The notes under the pieces are model-generated. The model made no database searches and was not told the origin of the DNA. It worked only from the letters and a program-made list of their open reading frames with translations. A stretch of DNA of 64,000 bases, from positions 32,475,501 to 32,539,500 of the forward strand of contig CM059586.1 in assembly GCA_030407085.1 (NCBI GenBank), read 5' to 3'. Made by a program: the position numbers and the translations under genes. Positions within the stretch are counted from its first letter, which is position 1. Every line of letters begins with the position of its first letter. Positions 19,121 through 31,198 of this stretch are shown piece after piece. Origin of the DNA: Trichopria drosophilae (Eukaryota > Arthropoda > Insecta > Hymenoptera > Diapriidae).

Positions 19121-20146
19121 TTGAAAAAATCCATGTGGATTCCATATGGATTTTCAATGTGCATTTCCATATGGATTCCATATGGATTGATGTGGATTCC
19201 ATGTGGATTCGACTGGATTCCATATGGATTTTTGGTGTGGATTCCATATGGATTTTTAGTATGGATTATTTTATGTACGTATTCCGTATAGTTATTTTAA
19301 TGTGGATTCCATATGGATTTTTTACGTGAATTCCATATGGATTCCATATGGAATCCACATCAAAAATCCATATGGAATTCACATAAAAAATCCATATGGA
19401 ATCCATATCAAAAAATCCATATGGAATCCACATTAAAATAACTATACGGAATACGTACATAAAATAATCCATAACGAATCCATACTAAAAATCAACATGG
19501 AATTCATATTCCACTTACATATCCATATGGAATCCACAAGGAAAATCCACATGAAAATCCATATGGAATCCACACCAAAAATCCATATGGAATCCACACC
19601 AAAAATCCATATGAAATCCATATCAAAAATCCATATGGAATCCACATAAAAAATCTATAATGAATCCACATCAAAAATCCATATGGAATCCACATAAAAA
19701 ATCCATAATGAATCCACATCAAAAAACAATACGGAATGTACATAAAATAATCCATAACGAATCCATACCAGAAATCAACATGCAATTCATATTCCACTTA
19801 CATATCCATATGGAATCTACGTAGTATCTATGTAAAAAACCATTTTGAATTCACATCAATCCACGTAGGCTCCATAGGGTAATCCACATGAAAATCCATG
19901 TCAAAAATTCATATGGAATCCATATGGAACTCGCATCAAAAATCCATATGGAATCCATATGGAATCCACATCAAAAATCCATATGGAATCCACACCAAAA
20001 ATCCATATGGAATCCACACCAAAAATCCATATGGAATCCAGACGAATCCACATCAATCCATATGGAATCCATGTGGAAAATCCATATAGAAATCCACATT
20101 GAAAATCCATATTGAATCCATATGGAATCCACATGGATTTTTTCAA
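19121..20146. repeat. 1-kb palindromic block of 24-bp CCATATGG units with inverted ends
   Basis: The block begins TTGAAAAAATCCATGTGGAT and ends with its inverted copy; about 100 bp at each end are inverted, and TA lies on both sides. The interior is a run of units of about 24 bp, AAAAATCCATATGGAATCCACACC and variants. They lie in one orientation to about 19345 and mostly reversed after it, with a second inner palindrome at about 19260-19475. CCATATGG is itself self-complementary. Open frames reading 'GVDSIWIF' are by-products of a repeat length divisible by three. Confidence 0.9.
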
Positions 20147-22210
20147 TAGAGATATAGTGGCGATAACAGAGATTGATAATATTTTGCGACTTTCTGCTCT
20201 AGATCATCAGGAGAACTGGAATCACCTGCGCCAGCTATCAACATTTTTTTTATATTCCAACTTTATTTTATAAATTAATAAATAAATGTTTTTCACCACA
20301 TGGAAAAATATTTGTTCGATTATATGCAGTATTTCCAAAAAAAAAAAATAATATGCATTTTGGAACTTTCATATTAGAATGACCCCTTAATAAACAACTG
20401 TCTCGCTGAAAATTTTGTGGAATCGAATCCGCTTAACAAATAAAATATCTGAACGTATAGTTTGCAGTTGCGTAGACAAAAATTCATAACTTTGTTGTGC
20501 ATCCATGCTTAGCATCGTTAACATACATATATATGGATTTAAAAAAAACGATGATACTTTAGATTGTTAACATTCTGTCGGCGTGAAGCAGGTCGGTCCG
20601 AGTGATGGTTATCGATGTTAATTTTAACACCAGCGGAAGTTTGAAAAGACTGCATGTGGTGTGAAATAACATGTAGAGTTAAAAGTTTTTTTCGTTGTAA
20701 TAAATTATTTTCGATGTTTTATACACAAAAACATAGATAAAATGACAATTCCACCAGTATTATTGTCCGGAGTATCGCAAAATAGAATCACATGTATAAA
20801 AAATTAGCCTATTCGTGTATCATATTAAACGGTTATACAATTTTAAATAATACGCACAATAAATAAAATTATAAAAAAAACTTGTTCATATTTAACAAGT
20901 AAAAATAAATTGGACAAGTTACACTAAAAAATGTCATGAAATTAAATGTACATTTATAATATTTGCTTCCTGTTTGTACATTATATTTCAAGAATGTTCA
21001 TTAAATTCAATACATTTTTAATAAATTTAGTCTATATGAAAGAAGCCAATATTATAAACGTACTTTAAAGTTCATGACATATTTCACAGTGTAGTTATTG
21101 GATTCTTCGATTTTCAAAAACAATTTGATATAAATTAATAAGAAATGTTTTCGTAAGTTATAAGCTTTATGTATACTTTATAGTTGCAAATGTTTCGTAT
21201 ATTTTTGGCATGAAATATCAGTTATATAAAGTTCAAAATTACAAAATTTGCTCTCAAAATATCACACTTTTTTCAAAATCACTCATACTTAAAGTAGTTT
21301 TTTTACTGCCTAAATCCAAACTTTATTTTTCTTATACATAATGGACGTTAGATCAATGTTATTTTGACGATTTTAAATCGTTAAAAATGATATTGACAAT
21401 ACGATATTTGTATCCATTTATTCTACATTTTTTTTACAACCTAAATCCAAGGCTTGAATTAATAAATTTTAATAAATTTTAACATCTTTTCTTAATCACG
21501 TATAAGGGTATATGCCATCATTTTCCCTTACTGATGATTTCTGACTTTGGCATAAAGAATGAAACGTGAATAGAAGTTCTTATTTATTATGGTGGCTGAA
21601 CTAAACCGCTACTAATTACTGAAAATTTTAAAACAGTCAGTCGAGAAATTTACTAATTATACTTACCGACCGTATAACTAAAAAATGTAAAATAATTATA
21701 ATAAATTATGTTAAAACGGCAAATTCTTATATAAAGAATTATATTTTGGCAATATTATATTTTGTTGAAGATATAATAGTTAACAATTAATTAGTAATGC
21801 TTATTAATAAAGGCATACAATATGAAAACTACAAAAAACATTGCAAATTCACTAAATTAAACGAAAATAAATGAAAAAAGAAATTGAAACTGTATTACAT
21901 GTTTAAACTATTTATTTTATATTCTTTTTATATATTTATGATCACTAATTTTAATTGTAATATAAAAATACTTTATGTTTTGTGTATTCTTGTTTAGTTC
22001 ATGACTATAACTTCCTTTGACTGAAATTACTTAAAATAGCCAAGTTGCAGATCAAATTTCATGGTAATAGCATTATTTAATTTAAACGCAATAAATTGGC
22101 ACGAAAATATCAATCATTGTACACATTTTTTTTTGCAAGCAAAGAATTTATCGGATACATTAACAATAAACACGACCTCCAACATACTAAACAGAAATTG
22201 TATGAAATGC
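20147..22210. other. Intergenic, no feature seen
   Basis: Very AT-rich, with stops in all frames and simple A/T runs. I see no repeat structure or gene signal. Confidence 0.5.
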
Positions 22211-22221
22211 TTTATTGTAGA

Positions 22222-22337
22222 CTAATAATTTACAATTATTTTTTTAGGGACTTCATTCCTGGAATGCAACGGTTGATCAGGTTTAGCGGTTTCGCCTTTT
22301 TTCTTGGTCGCTTTTGAGTCTTTTTTGTTGAAATTCT
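22222..22337 (-). CDS. Candidate terminal exon, Lys-rich tail, unidentified (strand uncertain)
   Basis: On the minus strand an acceptor (TTTCATGCAG) is followed by 37 open codons containing KDSKATKKKGETAKPDQPLH and a TAG. AATAAA (22216-22211) sits six bases further on. Base composition is less AT-rich than the surroundings. The + strand also offers an acceptor (TTTTTTTAG, ends 22247) with a 23-codon frame ending TGA at 22317, so the strand is undecided. No homologue is recognised. Confidence 0.22.
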
Positions 22338-22971
22338 CTGCATGAAATAATGAACAGCTTCGAGAGATTTCAAAATAAAAAATCCTATGTAAATAAGATG
22401 ACTTTATAAATATTTAAGGATTTGAAAGATCCCGATTGCAAAATATCAATGAAATTGTAAATGTGCAAATAAGGAATAAAATCTAGTGAAGAGAATTTAG
22501 AGAATAATTTTAAAATTGCTTAAAAAAGGCTTAAAAAATCTGAAAAGTGATTGATTCAACAAATTTCTCGTATATTTAACAATATTTACAATACTTAGGA
22601 TCCAACTTAGCTCTCGTCACAAAAAGTTTAACCTAAATAAGACAAATTACTTTTTTTTTTGATAAACGCAACTTTGATATAGTAAATTAATTATTTCTAT
22701 AGAACATAATATATAACTATTAAATTCTCGATTATAATTGAAACTCATTGTTTCAAATCAAATAAAAAAATTAACTATAACATAACCATTATATAGAAAT
22801 ATAGTATTTCATATATTTTAACTGTAATGTTAAATATAAACAAATAAAAGAAATTATTTAATTTTCAACATTTTAATAATTTCTTATTATTTTATTTTAA
22901 TCTATTTCATGTATACATAATGATAAATACTATTTCTGATATAATTTAAAAAATATACAAAACAATCACAG

Positions 22972-23016
22972 GTCAAGGAAGAGTTACAAATTGCTGCCAC
23001 AGGACAGTCAAATTAA
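22972..23016 (+). CDS. Candidate short terminal exon, unidentified
   Basis: After CACAG the frame reads VKEELQIAATGQSN and stops (TAA 23014-23016), with AATAAA at 23057-23062. The acceptor lacks a good pyrimidine tract. It could pair with the segment at 23264 as an alternative last exon, or be chance. Confidence 0.18.
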   Translation, partial: VKEELQIAATGQSN

Positions 23017-23263
23017 GATCTTTTGTGCTAGTCCTATCAATTGATATTAACATATGAATAAAGATTCTCTGTTTGATGTTTCGAAGATTACATGAATCTC
23101 ATCCGAAATCAGGCGGCACATTTAAAAACTGCGAAAGATTCACCGTATTTCGAAAAATATTTCTCTCTTTCATTCATGATCACGGGTAGAGATAAGTCTG
23201 AACAAGAAGTTCCGGAAATAAATAATTGAAACTAATTTTGCTCTTTTTTCGCATTCTCTTTAG

Positions 23264-23334
23264 CCCAAGTTCGAGGACCCTCAAGGTCCACAGAAGACGT
23301 CGAGGAATTCAAATTAACGGAGGCTCGAATCTAA
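23264..23334 (+). CDS. Candidate terminal exon, unidentified
   Basis: A strong pyrimidine tract and acceptor (CTCTTTTTTCGCATTCTCTTTAG, ending 23263) precede 2 bases plus the frame QVRGPSRSTEDVEEFKLTEA-RI and TAA (23332-23334). The 71-bp segment is clearly GC-richer than the flanks. No upstream exon of the same gene was recognised in the window, so the gene is unidentified. Confidence 0.3.
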
Positions 23335-25289
23335 ATTATGTTTACATAGAAATGAATATAAAAATTGCATCATTAAAGAAACGATTTTCAAATTTTTGAA
23401 ATGTAAAACCTACAATTATAGTAATATATGTAATTTTATTAGGTCACTAACCGAAAAATTGGGTGTTTTTAATCCCACTTAAATATAATGAACTATTTAA
23501 ATACATTTTCATTAATCTTTTAAACAATTTTGTTACTTTTTTGTAGAAATAAAGAGATAATACAATTCATGCCAGAGAAGCATTTATTGATAAATAAGTT
23601 TACGTGAAATTTATATGAAATTATGTTGAGAAAGATGGAAAACATTGACGATAACAATTAACTAAGGAATAATGATGACCAGACAATGAAGCTAAACATT
23701 GTAGGGCGACCACAAATAATAAGTTAGTTAAGTGTGAATGATACCATGAAATGATAAAATGGATGTTGATGCATGTTGGATAAAAACGAATAATGATGAT
23801 GGAGGATGTTCGGTGACAAAACAAACCTTATCATCCAGCAACATCTACCAATTTTAGTAACTATTCATTGCCGTACATCGCTGCCATTACTCATGAATCA
23901 CTCTTCTATTCATTATACATCAATCACCAACACTAATAATTCAACATCCCCTTCCACAATCATGTACTATTTGGCGAAACTTCAATAATGTTAACTTTTT
24001 GTTGTGAGCCCAAAAAGAACATTGAAAACACTTAATCAGATTATAGATCAGTTCAATTGTCAACATAATTGTACATTTACATATCTTGAATCTAAAGTAA
24101 ATATAAAGACATTAATAGAAATTTTCTCAAAAAGAAAGCGATCTCACATTCCCTGTTGATACAATTTTTTAAAATAATTTGATTATTAGTTAATACAACT
24201 TCAAACACCGACATATCCGAAACAACTGGATTTAAAAGACTCCCACATCATTTGAAAGATCAAATCAAATTCTACAATGAACAACTAATTCTGCATTTAA
24301 CTAAATATTTATTTAACCCTCCTGTGCACTAAGCCGTATATGTAGTCCTGAAGGATTTTTGGCTATATTTTTTGACTGGGAAACTTTTAAAGGGTCTATT
24401 ACGGCTCAAATTAAAGCTGAAGACTTCCTCTTCAAGATAGACTTGGTCTAAATGATGATTTTTATTTATTTCTTTTCGAAAACATCAATAAAAATTGTCT
24501 AAATATTATCGAAAATATGTGTTTTTTATCAAAGTTGAAAACTCGTTCAAATGAGGCTCAAAATCTCTACTTGGAGGTTTTTGGGGTCGCTGATTACGAA
24601 TCTGATGTCAGAAATCATAAATTCAAAATAGCGGATGCAATATGGCGGCCAAAAATACAAAATATTGACCTATTTTTATGAAATCTCTATACACCAAATG
24701 TTAAAAATAAATTTAGAGTTGATAAATGTGCTTCTTTAAAACCAAGTACGAAAAATGATAGTGTTATTGAGTAAGAAAGATCGTATGATGAAAGCATGTT
24801 AAACGAGGGTGTAAAGTAGAATTCTAATATCTTGTTTTAGGTGTCCCATTTTTCGCAAATGGGAAGTAAGCGATAGTCCATAAAGTACGCATTATAATAC
24901 TAATTTATGACTTTCTAATTTATGCGTTACCTACACTAACAAACATCTGTCTGATAAATACAGCTACTGCCGGGTAGTTCGGTGAAAAGTAGTTAAAACA
25001 ACGCTAACATTTAGTCACATTGCAACTATACATATAGATTAAAATTTATTCAACACATAGATTTCATTCCAACTTCCCAGGCGTTTCAAATGCTTTATTG
25101 CAGTTGATAAAATGCAGAGTATTGAAATATGCACAATAGTTTAAAAGTATTCATATTTATACTAGCAACTTGCATTTAGTATAAGTGTTTATTTATTTTA
25201 GCGTGCGCAAACATAGAGGATTTTAATTCCTATACGTACGAACCGCTTCAAATGTACCGACATTGCTACAAACCATTGTTAAAGAACTA
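23335..25289. other. Intergenic with one copy of a dispersed 'GGCGGATnCAATATGGCGG' repeat
   Basis: Mostly featureless AT-rich DNA. At about 24560-24665 the phrase TTTTTGGGGTCGCTGATTAC is followed by AATAGCGGATGCAATATGGC. This family recurs at 28.7-29.0, 36.2-36.4 and 38.9-39.0 kb. Confidence 0.5.
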
Positions 25290-25807
25290 CACTGAAAACA
25301 AATTCTTAGTTGATTTGACTACTTTTTAACTACTGCCAGTATTTCAGGTCCACAATGGAATTTTATAGGTTACATTTACAACCATAAAGGAGTTAAATCA
25401 ACAAAAAATATAATTATGGAAACGACATTTTGGCAGTTAATTCTACTAAATTTAAACACATTTTTTAGAGTCTAACTACCTAGTACACTAAAAACTATTC
25501 AACATGCGGTTATTCAATTGAATTTAGCAGAACTACATCTTTAGTTGATTTAACTTATTTACGGTAGTAACTGCGGGTTGCTGTTTTATTATATTAGTGC
25601 ATGCCTTTTTGAGTGTTATGCATAGTATCGCATTTCTTGATCTCCAATCATTCGGAATACTTTTTCGTTTACTTTCGTTAACTTAAGTAAAAATAGTGAA
25701 ATTAACATCAACAAAGTTATACTAATAAAAAAACTATTTCTTTTAACTACTCTCCACTCAGTTTCTCAATGGTAGTTGAATTTGTCAAATACATATTTTT
25801 TTCAGTG
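25290..25807. mobile_element. MITE with CACTGAAAA ends (copy 1)
   Basis: The ends CACTGAAAACAAATTC and TATTTTTTTCAGTG are inverted, and TA borders both sides (25288-25289, 25808-25809). The interior carries TTAGTTGATTTGACT and similar repeats. A related copy lies at 49547-50167; the two share GCATTTCTTGAT and TTAACTAC-type blocks in the same order. No ORF. Confidence 0.75.
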
Positions 25808-25811
25808 TAGT

Positions 25812-26773
25812 CTCTTAATCTGAATCAGCGAAATTCCGCTGATTCGCAGCTAATTCTTTCAGGCATAAGTATTCCATTGCCAATCAGCGAATAATCGCTG
25901 ATTCATTCGATGAACTTCACGTTCACTAATTCCTTCAAAGAAAAATTCTGTTAGTGATTGGTGCAGCGAAATTATCGATCTCTGATTCTCGCAGCGAAAA
26001 GTTTATGCACTGATTCAGGGAATAGTACTTAATAGAATCACAAAATAATCTTAAAAAATATTAATATTTCAAATTTATGATAAATTAATTTATTTAAATC
26101 TTGCAGATAATTATGAACCTAACAGATATATTGCATACATTAACTTTAAATTAAATTAAATTAACCACATATAAATTTGGAAAAAGTGAAACGAAATTAT
26201 AATTCAAAAACATTTTTATAAATTTGATTGAATATAATTAAATTTTGACAATCCTAACTCAACAAACATAGATAAAAAATTAATGATATATAACCCAAGA
26301 AAGAAAGTTGCTACAGTTTAATCTAAACTTTCGATTCATAGAGGGGTTTTTATTTTTCTCATCAATCAAGTCAACAGAGACGAAAAAATACTTTACGTGA
26401 TGTAGTGAACATTAAAGAAATAGATACATTAAACCAATTTTATTTTAATTGAATATCCATTTCTTTAATGTAAAGATGAATATAAAGAAAAATATTACCT
26501 TCTAAAATTTTAAAGACGTGATTATCTTGTAGATGGTCCTTCAACTTGCTAATCAACTCTTTTGAGTTTAAAGCTGAAATGTTTAGTGTTTTTAGTTTAA
26601 ACAAGTCTGTTACTGACTGTTGCTTTGAAGTCGCTGTTTGAGAAATATCTAGTGTAGCATTTGAACAATGATAATATTTCTCTATTAAATCAGCGAAATT
26701 CACTTATTTTGCAGCGAAACCCGAGGATTCGCAGTTGCAGTAGAGCGAAATTTTCGCTGATTTAAATTAAGAG
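25812..26773. mobile_element. 962-bp TIR element with CAGCGAAATTTCGCTGATT motifs, AGT target duplication
   Basis: The ends CTCTTAATCTGAATCAGCGA and AAATTAAGAG are inverted, with AGT on both sides (25809-25811, 26774-26776); a 3-bp duplication would suit PIF/Harbinger. The left 200 bp are full of CAGCGAAA/CGCTGATT palindromes. A minus-strand open stretch (26703-26440, starting GTG; MNFADLIEKYYHCS, LISKLKDHLQDNHVFKILE) has coding-like composition but no recognised domain. Confidence 0.6.
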
Positions 26774-26984
26774 AGTGCGTTCCAATTAATTCCATAATGT
26801 GAAATCATTTTTCTATGACTTTTTAATACCAATTTTTTAATGCTAATATTAGCTGTATACACTCTTCAAATTCTTTCGAGTAAATGTTTACTGCAAGCGA
26901 CAATAAAAACTACCATCTCCGCTTGGAGAGCTGCAAAGCTCTTTGCTTCCACTGCTGCCAAGAGTGAATGTTGCCTCACTTCCA

Positions 26985-27125
26985 AATAGAGTGATTTTTA
27001 GCACTCTACATTCTAGAGTGATAAAAGTCACTGTAAATATACATGAAGTATTCAAGAGTGAAAAAAATCACTCTGAATGTTCACTCCAAAAAAGAGTAAA
27101 AATTCTTTTCCGCAAGAGTGGACAA
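26985..27125. repeat. Cluster of AGAGTGA/TCACTCT motifs
   Basis: About eight copies of AGAGTGA or its complement occur in 140 bp and form several possible hairpins. Related clusters are at 57,855-57,920 and 60,250-60,405. Probably the end of a TIR element whose other end I could not fix. Confidence 0.5.
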
Positions 27126-27261
27126 ATATTTTTAATTACCAGTACTTAAAGTTGCAGTTAAATCTAACAATGTAATAACAAATTAAAAATGTATACAATG
27201 GAATACAATATGAAGATTGCTTTTTTTATATCATTAACTCATTTTCAAACAAATAAGAAAA

Positions 27262-27345
27262 AAACTCGCCGCGTTAGAGAATCGAACCCGGGACACTGCT
27301 GTACGTAATAGTGCAGATGAATTCTCTGTATATTGCAATATTTCA
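27262..27345 (-). repeat. tRNA-derived (SINE-like) fragment
   Basis: On the minus strand GTGTCCCGGGTTCGATTCTC contains a near-perfect B box (GGTTCGATTCT, 27288-27278), followed by TAACGCGGCGAG and a T run. The T-stem does not pair fully and I see no A box, so this is not a working tRNA gene. A SINE or tRNA relic is the likeliest reading. Confidence 0.4.
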
Positions 27346-28734
27346 TCTGATTTTAGATTCGTGTTCAGCAATTCCACAAAATCCCGACTAACAACTTTAG
27401 GTCTATTCGACAATTTTAAAAAATGGGTTGCCATATTGGATCTGCCATTTTCATGAAATCTAACTTTAAATTCGTATTCAGCCATCTCAAAAACTATAAA
27501 GACCATTGTTCTCGCCATTAAATGACATTCAATTTGCATGCAAGGTTATCGGCCTGAAAATCGAAGACAAAGAAATTTATTTTTTAAATATTTCGGAAAT
27601 ACTATCAGCTGACAATACATGCAAGCGTTTTTGTAAACTCTAAATATGTAGAAATCAAAAACAGAAGCCAGATTCCGTCACCCTTTTCACGATATGTATG
27701 TTAGTTTTAAGCTCACTGTGTACTATAACGTGAATGAGCGTCACTTTTAAATTCGAAAAATATTTCGTAGTAGATATTTTTTAAGTCACAACCCCGCTCT
27801 TTGACGTATCAAAAAATACTGCAAATTCCAAAATAAAAAAAATTACACGTGATTAATCAATAAAAAACACATTTTTCAAGGTTTCTTTTTCACTTGTCGT
27901 TTTTTATAATTTCCCGCATTAGAATATCTTAGACAGGTATAAGTAACGGGTAAAAAATGTCTGAGCTTCAATATGATGAAGCCTATTTTCAATAAAATCA
28001 ATATGGCTGTCCCTAAAATGGCCTCTGAAATGAAAATTCGTATGAACATTTTCAGGACGCCCTAACTCTAAAAGAATCAACTTTTTCAATCAAATGCTAC
28101 AAATTAAACGTTCTTGGAAGTCAATGAGGAATACCTCAGATTTTTCAGCTTTTTTTTTTAATTTTGAAAAATTTGTTAACATTTTTGGAAATATCAAAAA
28201 TGTTCCGAACAATCTGAACAAATTCTAGTATATTCCTAGATGAATTTAAAAATGTTGTGCTTGACCATTTTTGTTGAATGTAGCTACCTTTGGAGGAAAA
28301 AAATATAAAAACTATGTACATTTAAAGTAATTAAGGAACATAATCACACTTAAAGAATGAAGTCAATTAAATACATTAAGCATTGGGATGTGTACATGAT
28401 GCTGATGTGACCTTACCAGAATTTGATAAAACTATTGGACTACTGCTAGTTTGTTATCTGGAGTTTTGTGAAATACGCAATTTCCACCATGACAAAATAA
28501 TTTGAAGACATTTAATCACATTTGACAGTAGTTTTAGTGGTTCTCCTTACTTTCTACAACCATTAGACGCTCCAACACATACATTATCTGCCTCTGCAAA
28601 TTTTTGTTTTTATTTCCATCCCTAAAGTTTTGATTTGATACTATTTTCGTGCAAATGCTGTGTATTTAATGAATGAGAAACAAACTTCCTTTAAGAACCA
28701 TTTTTAAGAAAATCCAACAATATTTTTCAAATAT

Positions 28735-29035
28735 AATCGGTAATAAAAGATCCGCCATTTTAAATTCTAAAAAAGTGACTTTATATTTGTAACCAGTTAC
28801 TCCTAAAACCCTTCACCTTTTTTAAGAAAATACTTTAATATTTTTAAATTTTCATCCGCCATATTCGATTCGCCATATAGAATTTTGAAAATTTGCCTTC
28901 ATATTTGTGATCAATGACTCTAAAAACCCTTAAATGACCATATTGTTTAGAGAATCCGTAAGTATTTTTAAATCCTTATCCGGCATATTGGATCCGTCTT
29001 TGTCAGTTTTGAAAAATTGTCTGCATATTTGTCAG
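28735..29035 (-). repeat. Tandem copies of the 'GGATCCGCCAT' repeat family
   Basis: Three diverged units of about 110-120 bp each carry a form of AAGATCCGCCATTTTAAATTC, CATATTTGT and ACTC(C/T)AAAAACCCTT. The unit is the reverse complement of the dispersed family at 24.6 and 38.9 kb. Confidence 0.6.
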
Positions 29036-29343
29036 TAAACTAAAAAAACAAATATGATAGTAGATAATGAAATGTGCAATATACAAAATCAGATGTTTTG
29101 CCATTTGCAAATTATCATTTGGTTGCAGTAAAATTGTAGATTTTTTACAATAAATACTACAAATTCTCGATTTTTTAGAAAAAGGAACAATTGTATCTTG
29201 TTAGTAACTAGTTTTTGACCAATTCTTTTAGCAGAATCTGAAAGAGCGGTGCTGAAGTTTCCTTTCGAAAAGTTCCGTCCCGTTCTTAAAGTTTAAACTA
29301 CAATGAATCAGTACAAAATTTCCATACATTCAGTTAGTAATCC

Positions 29344-31198
29344 CAAGCAGCAAAACAGGTCGAAATTAGGTAAATTCGACTTCAGAATGGTCCGAATATC
29401 CAAACGGCCGCGACTTGTTCCACTTCCAAGCGACTTTATTTGGAAGTAAGTGCGGGCAAAAAGGACTGAATTTTTAAGTAAAAATAAAATAACGGAAGGC
29501 ATTTTGACCTGTAAGTCACAGGCCAATGTATGGTCAAATAGACCAATAGTAAGTCGAATATTGGTAATATATTGGTAATTTCGACCTAATTACGCCCTAT
29601 TAGTCGTTCTTGGATGTAATATATATTCAAAACGATTCACGTAAACTGATTTGAATAGATGGAGACTCTAATATAAATATACATAAGTATATTCATATAT
29701 AATGCATATCATGTTCATCATGTCGTATGGAAACTGAAATCTATGCAAGTCCGAAAGAAATGGATATGCATACATATATCACTAATTGTTCCATCTTACG
29801 CGTTCTTTTTGAAAAGTTAAATATTGCGAGAAACATGATGTAAATTTCACAACGAATTAAAATTTTCTGTCTAGATTTCAATTCTATATCATTAAAAAAT
29901 AACACGCTCAATGAAATCTACATTTAAGAATTATTAAATTGATAAATTATTTGGTAAAATACATTTTTTTTTCATTGGATTGTTTAACAAAAATTATTTT
30001 TCAATAATTTAATGTCCAATATTTAGAAATCTTACTTATTTTGTTAATTAAAATGAATAAAAGGCAATAAAATAATTTATTTTTAATATACAAATTTGCA
30101 GGTTATAAATTGACTTTTTATGGCGGATGGATAATTTATGACTTATAGGTTTTTTCGACTTATTTGTCAGATATACTTAAAATTTTAACTTATAAGTCGA
30201 ATTTCCTCAAAGTGAAGTCCAAATGCTCAAATATTTTTCCTTCTTAGACGAATTTACCTATTTGAGACATTTCCACTTATAAGGCTTAAAGGGTGTCAAC
30301 TAATTGATATCATAGTTAGGCAATTTCGACCAATGTATGTCGAAATTGACTTTACAGTTAAAGGCATATAGTCAACATATATATGTACATTGTACATCTA
30401 CATGTAACTCTGTTCAATGTTGCATTCGACACGTCTCGTTTTTTGTTTAAAAATATTCATTTTTTCGTATTATAATTTCGTAAGTACACATTCGAGACTG
30501 CAAAATGGATGAAAGCTGTTTTAAAATTGTTGCTATAATTAAAAAACGTGGATCCCTTACAGTGTTGGAGTATTGCTATATACCTCATTTACGGGTGATG
30601 AGCAATGTTTTAAAATGGCCAAAACGTAATTATTTAACTTTACCTAATGATGCTTCAAGTATCCCTCAAGACGATTGGGAGACATATAAATGCAAAGTAA
30701 AAAAAGACTTCATAGAGCTGAACGCATTCGCTGAAGTGTGTTTAAGGTATGAGTGGTCCGATTTACTATGAGGTCTAGTTTATTGGTCTTTTTGACCAAA
30801 CATTCTACATATTTAACTTTATGGGCAATTTTTGTGGTTATTTCGACTTTGAAGTAATAACAGAAAACGTCATCATAGTTGCAGAAATAAAATATAGCAT
30901 CATTCTAAGTTTTTTGTAATTCCGACTTTTAAGTAAAAATTTCAAAGTCCGTTTGTTTATCAAGTCAGAACAGAGGTCGAAATTTGTCAAGATTTGACTT
31001 CAAACAATACCTCAAGTACAATTTTACTATGAAGTAATTTTTAAGTCGTCATTTGGTTATATTATCCTAAGACAAAGACAAAGACTTTAAATACATTTTT
31101 ACTTATAAGGCATATTTGAAGGTAGAAATTTGGTTATTTTTAACCGAAATAAGACAATTTGACCTAACGCTGGTCAACATTTCTTCCTTTGCTGCTTG
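29344..31198. mobile_element. 1.85-kb TIR element with repeated TAAGTCGAA motifs and an internal ORF
   Basis: It begins CAAGCAGCAAA and ends TTTGCTGCTTG, with weaker inverted similarity continuing inward (GGTCGAAATT / GACCAGCG). The subterminal 250 bp at the left and several internal blocks (30,100-30,330; 30,940-31,180) are crowded with GTCGAAAT, AAGTCGAA and their complements, as expected of transposase-binding arrays. It contains the ORF at 30505-30771. The target duplication is unclear. Confidence 0.6.
30505..30771 (+). CDS. 88-aa ORF inside the TIR element; WP...W-x-x-Y-type domain, function unknown
   Basis: ATG at 30505 has A at -3 (CAAAATGG) and the frame is open for 88 codons. It shows FKIVAIIKK, an aromatic-rich strand segment, then LKWPKRNYLTLP and IPQDDWETYKCKVKKDF. 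Strands followed by 'K-x-WP' and 'P-x-x-x-W-x-x-Y' recall the N-terminal domain of insect proteins related to DUF4806, many of which sit in or near transposons. That link is a pattern-based guess. No DNA-binding or catalytic motif is visible. The ORF may be a domain captured by, or left from, an autonomous parent; a spliced continuation is not evident before the element ends. Confidence 0.45.
   Translation: MDESCFKIVAIIKKRGSLTVLEYCYIPHLRVMSNVLKWPKRNYLTLPNDASSIPQDDWETYKCKVKKDFIELNAFAEVCLRYEWSDLL

Noticed and set aside
19023..20146. Long overlapping open frames on both strands with repeating 'DSIWIFGV' or 'WNPHQKSI' peptides
   Set aside because: They arise from a 24-bp DNA repeat whose length is divisible by three and lacks stops; both strands are open at once and the block has transposon-like borders.
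19121..20146. CRISPR-like array
   Set aside because: Units are contiguous, palindromic and without unique spacers, in a eukaryotic genome.
27262..27345. Functional tRNA gene
   Set aside because: T-stem mispaired, no A box and no cloverleaf; kept only as a tRNA-derived relic.
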